In this document: piece by piece, positions 1 through 10,490 of the stretch
How positions within the stretch are numbered: position 1 is the stretch's first letter
How the letters are laid out: every line of letters starts with the position of its first letter
Assembly (NCBI GenBank): GCA_947646735.1
Contig: CANTFK010000208.1
Location: 124,001-188,000 of the forward strand
DNA: 64,000 bases
From: Peronospora farinosa
Taxonomy: Eukaryota > Oomycota > Peronosporomycetes > Peronosporales > Peronosporaceae
Reading direction: 5' to 3'
Made by a program: the position numbers and the translations under genes
Notes under the pieces: model-generated
Seen by the model: the letters and a program-made list of their open reading frames with translations, nothing else
Database searches by the model: none
Told to the model about the DNA's origin: nothing

Positions 1-890
1 GCTTCGTGGGATATTGTCTGAAGATAGGCAAGACCTAATGTAGAAAAAGACGAGCAACTCCAGAACTTTCGTGGGAAATCTCGACAGCTTGAAGAAGAGT
101 GGAGGCATGAAGTCGCGTCACACCGTGGAGCATCAGGTGGAATTTGCGACGGGCACAGATAGATTGTCTATCCTTTTTCAAGTAGATAATATCAAGCCTC
201 GGACGATGCAAAAAGCGAGGAAGCACGAGTACGTTTTGTGAGATGAAGCAAGCACCTAAGAGTGAGCTTAGTGCTAAGAAGTTTGGTGAACTGAAGTACC
301 GCCTGGAACTCCAGATCTACCGCAAGCGAGTGGACCAAGAGATCATCATGAGCCAGCCAGCGTGTAATAAGCTACTCGCGGAGCAACTGGCGTGGAGAAC
401 TGCACAGATGTGTGCACACATCGGCTGACACTAAGTTTAAGCTCATCAAAGTACTAGAGGATGAAGTTCAAGCTCCCGTACTACGAGCTCGTCGTGCTTT
501 GATGTATGAAGCGACATTCACGCGTGCATGCTGTGTGTAAGTAGCCAAGTTTTGCGTGTGTGGCATCGAGACTATTTGTTAGTGTATGAAGAGAAAAGGA
601 GATATTGAGATTGTGTTTGGTGGTGCAAACAAGGAAGATTGGGTCGGCTTAGTGGACGCGAAATGGGTAGGCCATTTACTACACGACACCGAACAACTTG
701 CTACGTCTTCTCTCTGAGCAGCTGTGCGAGATCGTAGAAGCCCAAGCGGCAGCTTACGATGGCGGCCTTAAGCACGGAAGCAGAGTACATGATCCTGTAC
801 AGTGCGCCCAAGAAGCGATCTGATTGCGGCTTCTACTTAAGGACCTGAACAACTTCGGAGAAGCGCATGCAACTTCACACCAGTGTTGGT
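1..890 (+). pseudogene. Decayed Copia pol fragment (end of RT to RNase H)
   Basis: Scattered plus-strand pieces match the end of a Ty1/Copia polyprotein in the right order but in different frames. A YGLKQAP-like segment lies near 243 (read KQAPK), an SQPAxNKLL segment near 350, a GLVDAKW segment near 645 that fits the RNase H (A/D)DADWAG motif, and a STEAEYM segment near 773 followed by a QEAI*LRLLLKDLN segment near 809-850. Stops and frameshifts separate all of them, so nothing here can make a working protein. I saw no LTR in the window on either side. The identification rests on remembered family motifs. Confidence 0.6.
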
Positions 891-1294
891 CAGAAGTAGT
901 TTATCTCACACATCCCCTACTTCTACAAAAAACTTCTACGTGTGCATGTACATTGGTCTTGATCGTCAAACTTACTGACGTTGCCCCTCCATGTCTACAA
1001 TCCACCTTCTCCGTCATTATCGCCTGCAGATTTTTTGTTCTGGTGGTTGCCGTCCGCTGCTCATGTTTCAATAGATTTAGATTTTTATTAGCCAGGAGGA
1101 GTCTCCGAAGCAGTGCAAGGCGGGTCATCCTTATATTCGTTCACGGATTAGCTTCATGGAGTGATAGTCCTTCAGACTCTTGTCTACTGTAAAAAAAATT
1201 GACTGATGGAATATCAAAACATTCACATGAGTTTGTTAGTACTGAAACAGCTTGTCATGCTCATCGAGAACTACCTGCGTCACCCAAGTCTACT
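891..1294. other. Intergenic, nothing recognised
   Basis: Short overlapping ORFs occur on both strands but none has a recognisable domain, a plausible signal peptide or support from a partner exon. The right end should hold the 3' UTR of the dihydroorotate dehydrogenase gene. Confidence 0.5.
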
Positions 1295-2569
1295 CTACTT
1301 ATGGGAAGCACCAATAGCGTCAAGCACGCTCTCGTAGCCATCACGGCGTAGCAGCATAGCCAACTCCTTCTTAGCACGTGGCACAGCCAAAGGACTCTCG
1401 TAGATCAGGCACGAGTACATTTGCACGAGCGAGGCTCCAGCACGAATCTTGTCGTACGCATCCTGACCAGTAGAGACACCCCCCACACCAACAAGCGGGA
1501 TCCTTCCTTTGGTCAACCTGTACATATCGCTTAGGACCTTAGTAGATAAGTCACGTACTGGCAGGCCGCTCAACCCGCCCGTCTCGGCCTTTGCAGCATC
1601 CTTAAGGAAATCTGGTCGACTTAGCGTCGTATTGGACACCACAAGGCCGTCTAGGTTGAGTTCAAGTGCCACGTCAGCGATATCTTGCTTATCGTCCTCC
1701 GTGAGGTCAGGCGCGATCTTCAAAAGGAGCGGGATGTTGCGTTTTTCAGTAGTTGCAACCTCATCACGGGCATCAATCACACGCACAAGGAGATTCTTTA
1801 GCTGATTTCTACCCTGCAGTGTACGTAGACCTGGTGTATTGGGGGACGATACGTTCACCACAAGGTAGTCGGCATATTTGCCGAGAGTGTGCACACCTTT
1901 TACGTAGTCGGCGGCTGCGTCCTCCGTCAACTTGTTCTTGCCGAGGTTGACTCCAAGGACCCCAGAACGATGGCCGTTGCCTGGTGCTTGGCGTTTAGCA
2001 CGAGAGCCCACGTAACGCTTGAGACGTGCAGCGACATAGTCCAGTCCCTTGCTATTGAACCCGTAGCGATTTATCACGCCCATATCCTCGTGCAACCTGA
2101 AGACGCGGGGCTTGGGGTTGCCTGGTTGTGGATTCGGGGTGACGCTGCCAATTTCAACGCAGCCAAAACCCATGTCTAGCATGCCTTCCATGGCCTCTCC
2201 ATCCTTGTCAAAGCCAGCAGCCATGCCCAATGGATTAGTAAACTGGAGACCCAGCGCCTTAACGTGGAGCAGTTCCGGGTCTTCTTCCGGGTCCTTAGGC
2301 GTCAAACCGAAGCGTGCGCATTGTACCGCAATCTGGTGGGATGTCTCTGGATCGAATAGCCGCAGCACGGGCATTAAGGGCTCGGTCAGCTGCCGGATGA
2401 CCCATTCGTGGGGCACCACGCCATTGTAGGCAGCCATAACAGCCGCCGCAGCGCCACCTACTGCCACATACGCGGCAGTGTGAAGGCCTGAGGATGATGA
2501 TTTGGCGGTGCTGAAGGACGCGGCATGACGCACCAGCACACGGCGCGACAAAGACGTAGCTGCTCGCAT
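1295..2569 (-). CDS. Dihydroorotate dehydrogenase, mitochondrial (class 2)
   Basis: A single-exon gene of 424 residues. The enzyme oxidises dihydroorotate to orotate, passing electrons to quinone, and is the fourth step of pyrimidine synthesis at the inner mitochondrial membrane. Residues 1-25 are Arg/Ser/Ala-rich with no acidic residue, as in a mitochondrial presequence, and an Ala-rich hydrophobic segment (about 30-50) can serve as membrane anchor. The family signatures are clear: GMAAGFDKDGEA, then EIGSVTPNPQPGNPKPRVFRL, then VNVSSPNTPGLR with the catalytic serine of class 2 enzymes, NTTLSRP, and the FMN-binding GVGGVSTGQDA near the C-terminus. Length is normal for the family. It is transcribed divergently from the lectin gene across about 200 bp. 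Confidence 0.96.
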   Translation of the reverse strand: MRAATSLSRRVLVRHAASFSTAKSSSSGLHTAAYVAVGGAAAAVMAAYNGVVPHEWVIRQLTEPLMPVLRLFDPETSHQIAVQCARFGLTPKDPEEDPELLHVKALGLQFTNPLGMAAGFDKDGEAMEGMLDMGFGCVEIGSVTPNPQPGNPKPRVFRLHEDMGVINRYGFNSKGLDYVAARLKRYVGSRAKRQAPGNGHRSGVLGVNLGKNKLTEDAAADYVKGVHTLGKYADYLVVNVSSPNTPGLRTLQGRNQLKNLLVRVIDARDEVATTEKRNIPLLLKIAPDLTEDDKQDIADVALELNLDGLVVSNTTLSRPDFLKDAAKAETGGLSGLPVRDLSTKVLSDMYRLTKGRIPLVGVGGVSTGQDAYDKIRAGASLVQMYSCLIYESPLAVPRAKKELAMLLRRDGYESVLDAIGASHK

Positions 2570-2770
2570 TCACAATTGACTGGAACACGCTAATCGGGTG
2601 CAATTTATTTGAATTGATTACAATATATTCCAATATACAGATAACAATATATTGTTATCAGTTTAAATAAATTGTGACAGGAAAAGCTGGCTGGCCCCGT
2701 GCATCTGCTCATTACCAAATTCGCACTGTAAAGCACAAGCATCTCTACATATAAACCATCCATACAAAAA
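2570..2770. promoter_or_regulatory. Divergent promoter with a perfect 20-bp palindrome
   Basis: This is the only space between the start codons of dihydroorotate dehydrogenase (minus) and the jacalin-like lectin (plus), so it must hold both promoters. It is AT-rich and contains a perfect palindrome, GATAACAATATATTGTTATC, at 2640-2659. Its role as a protein-binding site is inference. Confidence 0.5.
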
Positions 2771-3277
2771 GTGATGTTGCGATTGTTCGTTGCAGCGTTG
2801 GCACTAATTGCAGGCAGGGTTGCTGCCTCAAAGAATCATACAAAAGTGGGTCTTCTTTTCGGCGGTAACACTGGCCGTCCGTTCTCGGACATGGATTTTG
2901 TTTTGCGTGGACAAACCGTTACTAGCATTAAAATCCGCTATGGTGAGCGCGTCGACGGCGTCGGCTTGGGAATTACACAATCATCAGGGAAGTATGAAGA
3001 AATGTACCACGGTGGGAATACCGGGAATGAACATGTTTGGTCCCTTTCTCAACATGAGATTATCACTGCCATTGAATGCCATTGGCGCGTGAAGGACGGT
3101 GAAATACGCATCTTCTACATTGAGTTTATGACCAGTGATAGATTAATCTCTGGTGGCATCCCCACCAGAAATATCGGTAGCGAAACCGCACCTTCCGGAC
3201 ATCGGCTGGGTGGCCTTTATGGCACATCAGGAGCTGGACTTAACTCTGTAGGTGCCATTTGGACACGACTTGAGTGA
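2771..3277 (+). CDS. Secreted jacalin-like lectin domain protein
   Basis: A 168-residue protein. The first 20 residues (MMLRLFVAALALIAGRVAAS) look like a cleavable signal peptide: a short basic start, a hydrophobic core and a small-residue cleavage site. The rest fits one jacalin-like beta-prism fold: a Gly-rich first strand (LLFGGNTGRPFSD), a middle strand with SIKIRYGERVDGVG, and a closing segment with HRLGGLYGTSGAGLNSVG. Jacalin domains bind mannose- or galactose-type sugars, so an extracellular carbohydrate-binding role is likely. No RxLR or other host-targeting motif was seen after the signal peptide. The first ATG is used and no intron is needed. Confidence 0.82.
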   Translation: MMLRLFVAALALIAGRVAASKNHTKVGLLFGGNTGRPFSDMDFVLRGQTVTSIKIRYGERVDGVGLGITQSSGKYEEMYHGGNTGNEHVWSLSQHEIITAIECHWRVKDGEIRIFYIEFMTSDRLISGGIPTRNIGSETAPSGHRLGGLYGTSGAGLNSVGAIWTRLE

Positions 3278-3927
3278 TACGAAACCTCTACAGCTTTACA
3301 AGGAAGACAGGAACATGTAGATCGTGTTATTCTAACTATATATATAGCAAGAGCGATAGCTAGAAATTAATCTGATGAACAACGATCTGTTCATGGTCAT
3401 TAACAATACATTCTGTCGTCAAGAACCTAATGTGGATATATCTTACAACGCGGCACTCACTTCTGAATCAGGTTACAGCCCGCAATTCACACTGCACAAT
3501 ATCAGGTTAATACGTGGTGCTAGCGCACGTTAATTGTTAATGCCAAAGTTACATCTTAAACAATAGAAGCACACTTGACAACAACCCAGTGTCTATTGTG
3601 TTACATCGTTAATAAAAGTGTACAAGGTGCTGACGACGCCTTCTCAGACAGCGACTTCCTTGGAGAAAAGTAATTGAAGCCCATTCGCAACCATACTCGA
3701 AACACATCCCAATCTCCTCAGCCGGCACTAATTATACGTGTGTATACATTTTACAAGCTAATAAACCTTTGAGAACGTATACAGTTTGTGTACAAATATT
3801 CAAGAGATTAAACGACTACACAGTAACCCGTTCCACGAATAAAACTTTTCGAAACAAACGCCCGTTTTTTTGACGAAAAAATTCTTCCGCACGACTTTTT
3901 GCAGCAGATTCGTCCCTCTTGTACGTA
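3278..3927. other. Intergenic, AT-rich
   Basis: No ORF with recognisable content. It holds the 3' end of the lectin transcript, with a TATATATA run near 3339, and presumably the promoter of the next gene, which follows a T/A-rich stretch at 3830-3900. Confidence 0.5.
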
Positions 3928-4776
3928 ATGGCGTCTCCCTCCAGTCCCCTTTTCCACGCTACCAGTCATCATAAGACGATGAATAATGTCAACAGCAACT
4001 CGACATTACGTCGCAATTCGCTCGTTAGCGACCATGACGATCTAATGTTATTACGAGACAAACTCACGCGGATCGCTGTCGGACGAAAAGCTATAGAAGG
4101 CGAGAGAGAAGAGAGACGACGCACGAAATCACGTTTGGAACATTTTAAAGTGTTTTCATTATTGCCATCAGAACGTCCAAATACGCCGCCATCGTCTCCA
4201 CAGCCTCGAGACGTGTTGAGAACCCAGTTAAAGCTCAAGCAACAGGTGGTGCCAAGCCGAAGACAGAGAAGAGAGAATGGGACACAATTACTGGGACATA
4301 ATGACAACGACCTTGAAACAATATGGAGTATGGACGAGGTACAGATTATGCCCATGGAGGACGTTGAAGAGGACACTACAATTTCTTCGCCACGACACTT
4401 GAGCAAGAAAAGTCCAGAAGTGAAAGTGTCCATACCAGGACAATTACGAGCTTCATCGTCTTTTCATGTCCTTACTAAACATCCAGAAGGATGGAGGAAA
4501 CGCAAATGTGTTGATGTAGATGTTACAGAAGATGGACAAGAGGAATTACGGGGAAGTTTGAAAAAAACATCAAGTCAAGTTAATATTTTGGCAGCGTCAA
4601 AGGGTAAGTATTCACGAAGTACCAGTGCTGGTGGAAGTCTGTTTAAGACATTTGCAGCTAGACAGAGACTTGAACAAGATCAGGAGATGGAAGACGTGGG
4701 GTGTTCGACGAAGCCGCAGTCACCAGAGAACGCACTCTTTGGAAACAAGCACGGTCAACTTTCAGCGTGTTCTTGA
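3928..4776 (+). CDS. Unknown basic Ser/Arg-rich protein
   Basis: An ORF of 282 residues starting at the ATG at 3928; the frame is open a few codons upstream but without an earlier ATG. I do not recognise the family. The protein is hydrophilic and probably mostly disordered. There is a short charged, probably helical stretch at about residues 30-65 (KLTRIAVGRKAIEGEREERR), a Pro/Ser patch (RPNTPPSSPQPRD) that looks like a proline-directed kinase target, and scattered SP and TP sites. No signal peptide, membrane segment or zinc-binding pattern is visible. The length of the open frame and its codon use suggest a real gene, perhaps a regulatory or cytoskeletal phosphoprotein; that is a guess. Other frames stay open just past the stop, so a further spliced exon cannot be excluded. 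Confidence 0.6.
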   Translation: MASPSSPLFHATSHHKTMNNVNSNSTLRRNSLVSDHDDLMLLRDKLTRIAVGRKAIEGEREERRRTKSRLEHFKVFSLLPSERPNTPPSSPQPRDVLRTQLKLKQQVVPSRRQRRENGTQLLGHNDNDLETIWSMDEVQIMPMEDVEEDTTISSPRHLSKKSPEVKVSIPGQLRASSSFHVLTKHPEGWRKRKCVDVDVTEDGQEELRGSLKKTSSQVNILAASKGKYSRSTSAGGSLFKTFAARQRLEQDQEMEDVGCSTKPQSPENALFGNKHGQLSACS

Positions 4777-5389
4777 AGGAACTTTCTTATTGACTCGGCG
4801 ACCCAGCTATCACAGCTGATCTCTTTAGCTGGTCAACTAGCATTTACGAGTAGCAGAAATATGGTGCTTCACATTAGCGAGGAGGTTCTTTTGCAGCCAA
4901 AATGAAAGTTTTCGTGGGCGGCAAGCGACTGCGGCAAAAGGTGCTATCGAGGTTCTTGCATCTCTGAGAACCTCATGAGGGGAAAGCTGTTAGTATGAGT
5001 AGTCCAAGTGTACATGCTCACCATTATTTATCACCTCTGCGCTGAAACATCAGCGTCATAACGCGGGGGAAGATGTCAATTGAGGCGTTTTGAATTCAAC
5101 AAAGCGCTAAATGATCACTGAGAAATTTACTCTTCTTGCAGTTGCAGTGATTCTATTGTAATTGACAAGGAGCAAATGAAAGCTTATGCTGCAGGACTTG
5201 CACATGAACATCATCCATTTTGCAAAAGCATTTACCGGCAACTACGGTCAAGCCAGTAGTTTGAACTAGGCATCAACTTGCACTCCAGTGTTTGCCATGT
5301 ATTCCCTCTCAGCAAGCGAAACATTCCGCAACCTTTATTTTCCCGCGTGCTATCATCACGGGACCCTTCAACTAAAATTGCCGAACTGA
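4777..5389. other. Intergenic between convergent genes
   Basis: The unknown gene (plus) and the epsin gene (minus) end toward each other here. Only short ORFs are present and none is recognisable. Confidence 0.5.
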
Positions 5390-6032
5390 TTAAATGCAGG
5401 CTGCAGCCGTTGCTGTTGTGTGCTGTTGCATCGTACTCATCCCGCCGAAGCCACCTTGGTTCATCATCCCGCCCACGCTAGGCTGCATACCCATGCCCAT
5501 ACCCATTCCTGGTTGTTGCATGCTCATATTACCCATCATAGGTCGGGGCTGCATATCACCCATAGCCATGCCGCCTTGGCCCATTTGACCATACGCGTGG
5601 TGTTGCTGCATACCACCTTGGCCCATAGTACCACCTCCGTAGTTCATTCCAACCATACCCGCACCACTGGGGTTCATACCGCCAGCGCCTCCCATCACAG
5701 GCTTACTGGGCATTCCAGCAAGTGTGTCCAGACCACTGAAGCTGTTGTGGCCAGCATTGGAATACTGCTGCTGTAGCTGCTGGTGATGTGGATGCTGACC
5801 CGGATGACCTGCTTTGCTGCTATGATTGCCAGTAGAGCTCCCCAGATTGTTCAGGTCGAAGAGCGACGAGCCAGCTCCCCACGCATCATTGCTCGTTTTC
5901 TTTTCCACCGAATTCGGGGCCACGTTCGTTCTTGGCTGACTCTGAGCTGCATTTTGCATTCTCAAGCCACCCTGCGCTGATTGCTGTACACTGCCTTGCA
6001 TTCCACCAAACTGACCAAACTGACCGAATTGA

Positions 6033-6070
<38 letters not shown>

Positions 6071-7745
6071 GTTGAAGGCAGAGATAGAGACAGGAGGAGC
6101 CGGAGGGTTTCCTTGCTGACCAAATGCATTAAAACCCTGCTGAGGCGGGGCTGAAGGGAATGCAGCAAACTGTTGGACGTTTCCTTGTGCAGAGACAGCA
6201 GTATTCCCAAATGCATCAAACGAGGCTTGCGGTGGCTGTTGAGGCTGCGTGGTGCCAAATGCGTCGAACGATTGTTGTGGTGCGGCGACCGCAGCATTGC
6301 CAAAAGCGGCAAATGACGCCGTTTGAGGTGCAGCAAACGCTGGCTCTGGTGCAAAAGGGTCGAATGTGTTCGCTACAAGTGAAATTTAGTAAGCTGAATT
6401 ATCAACGGCGTCCTTGTCAATAAAAATAGCAAATCATACCTGCCACAGGAGCAGGGCTCAAGAAGTCGCCGTCAAGAAGGGATGGTTCTGCAGAGGGTGC
6501 TTTTACTGGGGACTTGCTCTCAGTCTTATGTCAAAACGAATGCATGCCAGCTAAACTTAGTATAACGCAACAAAAAATCTGCATCACAAAAAATGCCTAC
6601 CTCTTTTTTCTTTGCTGCACTCTTTCGCTTTGACGACGCCGTTCGTCGCTTTGATCGCACTTCCTCTTCCGATTCGGATTCTTCGCTTCCATCATCTACC
6701 AACGCACACAACAGCAAAAACACCGTGTTAGCACGGACAGGTATTCACGAAAGATACCACAGCGACAACCTACCTTCGTCATCAGCATAGCGACTAGAGT
6801 AGCCTTTCTCCTTCTCCTTCGACTCCTTGTCTCCATAGCTTCTACTACCACGATCACTACCACCACCACCGCCACCACTGTAACTCGTGCTGCCTCCACC
6901 GCTGTAACCAGCACCACTGTAACCAGCACCTCCGCTGTAGCCAGCACCTCCACTGTAGCCACCACTGCCGCTAAAACTCCCTCCTCCCATCATACCGCCA
7001 ACACCGCTTCCAATACCAACGTATTTATTGCGCAAACGTCCTGCTTTTTCACGTTCAGTGCGAATCATGTCATTGTCATTCAACATATCCACTAACTGTT
7101 TGGCTTTGTCACGAACTAACAACAAAACACAGAAATCATCACAAACTTGTATAAATCAGTCAAAAAAAAAGCTCCGATATCATTTTTTTCTCACCTCCAT
7201 TGCCCCTGTCAACCGTTCCATCATGATATGAGAAACTCGAGAGGTGGCGCAGTTTAAACATGTGATCACGAGCATTCTCGATCACCCGTTCCGTGCCATT
7301 CTTGATCAAATGTTCCAATAGACTCAGTGCCTTGTATACCGAACGCCATTGTCGTCCTTCAGCGTCCATGGCTTCCCAGATCTTCCGCATGATCACTCCA
7401 TAGGACTCACTACAGTTGTAGAGCATTACATTTTGTTAGCATAAGAGCATGTCTTCCACTACAACTACTTCACCCCTTACAAGTCATAAGTAAGCTGGGA
7501 TATCTCATTCAGCAGTGTACTAGATGCCCCCCAGTTCTTGTTCGATAGTGCCTCTTCTATCTTGCGTTCTACGTCTGTACCCATCTTGGCTTTTACTATG
7601 CTCTTCCTATTGTTTTACATATAGAGAGCATAAGATTTCTGAGTTAATGCTACTTCACAGCAAGGAAGAACTACTTAAGTCGTAAGGGGTATACATACGC
7701 GTCATCCATGACGTTCTTGATCTTATCAATCGCAAAGCGGTCCAT
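5390..7745 (-). CDS. Epsin-like ENTH-domain endocytic adaptor
   Basis: Seven exons give one open frame of 630 residues: 7745-7699, 7606-7481, 7409-7195, 7115-6774, 6695-6601, 6524-6440 and 6372-5390, all with GT-AG introns. Residues 1 to about 145 form an ENTH domain; examples are the start MDRFAIDKIKNVMDDA, then WGASSTLLNEISQLTYD and WRSVYKALSLLEHLIKNG. ENTH domains bind phosphoinositides and bend membrane during clathrin-coated vesicle formation. A Gly/Ser/Tyr-rich linker follows, then an acidic/basic stretch, SLLDGDFL resembling a clathrin box, one DPF motif (AP-2 type), four FxAFG repeats, a polyglutamine run (about 6030-6072) and a Met/Gln/Gly-rich tail. I saw no NPF motif. The first exon is only 47 nt and was placed by matching the ENTH N-terminus. 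Confidence 0.9.
6030..6072. repeat. Trinucleotide run coding for polyglutamine
   Basis: A run of GTTGCT units on the plus strand reads as glutamine codons in the epsin tail. It is length-unstable in principle and the reading frame is kept. Confidence 0.85.
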
Positions 7746-8161
7746 CGTTTCTCTTGCTCTTGTTCAAAAGCGAGGGTCTGCTAATGTACCTGCGTGGCCT
7801 GACGTTTGTCGTAGGGACCGCCAAATGACTTGACGTTTGTATGAAGTATCTTTAAGAGCTGAGGACCGCATGATGGGATACATTCAGACGACACGTTTTT
7901 GAAAAACTTTTACACATGAATTTTAGTGACAGAATTGACTAAAACGCATTTGGCAAAAAGTCCTTCTAATACTTTTACACAAATTTGTGTTTGATATTGA
8001 AATTTTGTAATTAGCTCAAAAGATACAAATAAAAATATTGAAAACCACTGTAGTACAATGACCGATATGTACAAAATGCCATACCTCTTATGTACCACAC
8101 ACACACACTATTCATTTGTTGTTGTCCCAATCAAGTGCCCCAACTTTAAACGCGGCTGACA
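7746..8161. promoter_or_regulatory. Divergent promoter, epsin and SRP19
   Basis: About 415 bp separate the start codons of epsin (minus) and SRP19 (plus). It includes an AT-rich stretch at 7910-8080 and an (AC)n run near 8097-8108. No defined element was identified. Confidence 0.4.
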
Positions 8162-8981
8162 ATGGTGCGTAAGGGCCGGACTAAGGACAGCGTTGCAGGC
8201 GAGCGTTATGACTCGAATGCTATCCCGGTGGTACAGCCGATGTCAAGTCGTCCGAATCGCACACGGCGGCAACCTGGTGGATTCAATCCGGCGGACCTCA
8301 TGGGAATGTTTGGTGGAGGAGGCGGCATGCCGGATATGTCCCAGATGATGGAGATGATGCAGGGAATGGGTGGGATGCCTGGCATGGGTGGGATTCCTGG
8401 CATGGGTGGGATGCCTGGCATGGGCGGAGATGCCTGGCATGGGTGGAATGCCTGGGATGGGTGGAATGGGTGGGATGCCTGGGATGGTGCCGCCTATGCA
8501 GCAGATGAAACATAAGATGATTTACGCCTATGGACTGGCCGAGGGCAGCCCCACGTCGACGTTCTTTACATTCTATCCGAATTATCTCGACAGCAAGAAG
8601 ACGGTACAGCAAGGACGTCGCATCTCGAAGCTTCAGGCGTGTGAGTCTCCTATTGCCGACGAAATGTCGGAGGTTTGCACGTATTTCAAACTGCCTCACG
8701 TGCTGGAGCTGAGCAAAAAGTACCCGCGAGACTGGGTCGTGTCCGGTCGTATTCGGGTTCGTCTCGTGCGTGACGACGGATCGTTAGAGAATCCCGAAAT
8801 TCCGAATCGCAAGACATTGATGATTAAGATGGCAGAGCTCATCCCGAAGCTGCAGTCCCGCAAGGCGCGACTCGAGAAAAAGGCGGAGGCGGCCAAGAGT
8901 AAGGCAGTAGCGGCTGCCGGAGCAGTTACGACGTCGTCTGGTGGTGGGAAGAAGAAGGGAAAGAAGAAAGGCAGGAAATAG
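8162..8981 (+). CDS. Signal recognition particle SRP19 subunit, apparent frameshift
   Basis: Two overlapping plus-strand frames make one SRP19 protein. The first (from 8162, [13 protein letters not shown]) runs into a Met/Gly/Pro repeat; the second carries the same repeat on and then the SRP19 domain: [35 protein letters not shown] and RIRVRL. It ends in a Lys/Ala- and Gly/Lys-rich tail ([13 protein letters not shown]). SRP19 binds SRP RNA and helps assemble the particle that sends secretory proteins to the ER. The frames switch near 8426-8432, where one repeat unit reads GGGCGGAGATG instead of GGGTGGGATG, one base longer. This is either an assembly error, a true mutation or an unrecognised very short intron. 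The long N-terminal extension with repeats is unusual compared with human SRP19. Confidence 0.85.
8366..8485 (+). repeat. Minisatellite coding for MGGMPG units
   Basis: Repeated 12-18 nt units of the form GGCATGGGTGGGATGCCT encode Gly-Met-Gly-Gly-Met-Pro. The reading frame of SRP19 breaks inside this block, which fits replication slippage or misassembly. Confidence 0.8.
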
Positions 8982-9180
8982 AAAGCTTTAATGCAGATGA
9001 AGCAACTTGACTGCTCGAGGTGACAGCGAGAGTAGGGACCCCTTAGGGTGACAGGCTAGAGCCTGTGGAACTAGGTTCAATTCTTGCCGTTCACACTTTG
9101 CGTATGACCTTGTTTAATAGTAGACATGAGCGTCTGACGTCTACTGTTGATTTTACAAGTGTAGCTCAAGAGGATCCCAC

Positions 9181-10490
9181 TCAATGGGCACCAGGAGAAG
9201 CGCGACCTCGACCTCGACCGCGTCCACGACCTCCAGGAGCAGCAGGACGTGCAAACTCGCGTGGCTTTAGCTCTTCCTCGGTCTTTAGCGAGGCTAACTC
9301 CGATCGAATGTCGTCGGCTGCACTGGTCGGGGTATTGATCTCAATCTGAAAGCAAAATAAAAACAAAACATCGGTTGGTGCACGTCGTACTGAGCCACAA
9401 AATCCTGCAACTTACCGTGTGATCAAACGTAATGTTGAGGGGCTCTTCCTTAGCAACGGAGAGTACTGTAGCCTTACATGTCGAATAGACCATTTTCAGT
9501 CTCACGGGAGAATCTTCCGGACACACGTACATGAAAACTAGTGCATCATCAAACAACGAAAACCTGGTCAACAAAACGAGTAAAAGGGATCCAACAAGCC
9601 ACTCACCCAGTGCCGACGTAGCATTCGAAGCCAACGGACCACGATAGCGATACGCTACAAAGCTCGGAGTGTGACGATCAAGAATAGAGGACACGTCACT
9701 AAGCTCCAAGTTCTCAAGACTCTTTACCACCTCGACACTCTCATTATTCTCGCTCAATTTCTATACAAAAAATAACCATCAGCATCCTTCCAAAGCACCA
9801 TCCAACTCTAATCCCTCACCATTGATATCCAGTCAAACTTGTTTTCCTTGAGCAGCCTGAGCTTATCACGCACATTCTGCGTAATCTGAAAAGGTACAAC
9901 ACCCATGGCACTGGATTTTACATTCGTGTCACGCTCCAACATGGCTGCCTCCTTCAGCAGTCGCTCCGATTCGGACAGAGGAGCATCTGCTGCCTGCTTC
10001 TTCCTTGCCTCGAGGAAGCTTTTCCACGTCACTTCATGCTACGCAAGTAATACCCCATATCTCTCTCATTAGTCATCATTAGTTCTCTTTAGAGGTCGCT
10101 CAGTAATAAAAAACTCACCAATTCCGTCGCGTGAAATTCCCCTGAAAAGTAATTAAGACCCAGCTGTTTTTTGAGCGAATCACGTGACGAGGAGTACAAC
10201 ATACGGTCGCGTACACTTACACTTTCGGGGACAAAAGCTAACAGCACCCAACGTAACGCCGAGACATTTGTGTCGGGACACAGCAGTACAAATGCCGCCT
10301 CCTCTGCATTCAGAGACGATGTCACCAGCTGCGCTACATCGTCGTGGGGCTCTGACGTCGCAGGTCCAGAGGCGCTTACTACAAACGATTCATTATCAAT
10401 AGAAACTTTAACATAACGCAGCTTGCCATTCTGTGCGGCGGCGAACGCACGCTCAAGCTCGGCGCTCAGCAAGAGATTAGCACGTGCCAT
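9181..10490 (-). CDS. Twinfilin-like actin-binding protein (two ADF-H domains)
   Basis: Exons at 10490-10119, 10038-9820, 9760 to about 9603, about 9563-9416 and 9345-9181 give about 353 residues. Each half carries an ADF/cofilin homology domain. The first has LRWVLLAFVPESVSVRDRML and LNYFSGEFHATE; the second has SFVAYRYRG, ALVFMYVCPEDSPVRLKMVY and EEPLNITFDHT. Twinfilins bind actin monomers and cap filament ends. The C-terminal exon ends in an Arg/Gly-rich tail (GGRGRGRGRGRA). The third intron is odd: the best donor (GTGAGT at 9606) shifts the frame, while a weaker donor 4 nt downstream gives a 39-nt intron, and reading straight through also stays in frame. It converges with SRP19, leaving about 200 bp between stops. 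Confidence 0.85.

Noticed and set aside
5962..6354. 130-codon minus ORF rich in Leu/Ser/Arg
   Set aside because: It is an out-of-frame shadow of the last epsin exon; the true frame there carries the FxAFG repeats and polyglutamine.
9016..9080. Possible tRNA (a GGTTCAATTC T-loop-like run)
   Set aside because: No acceptor stem or cloverleaf could be formed around it.
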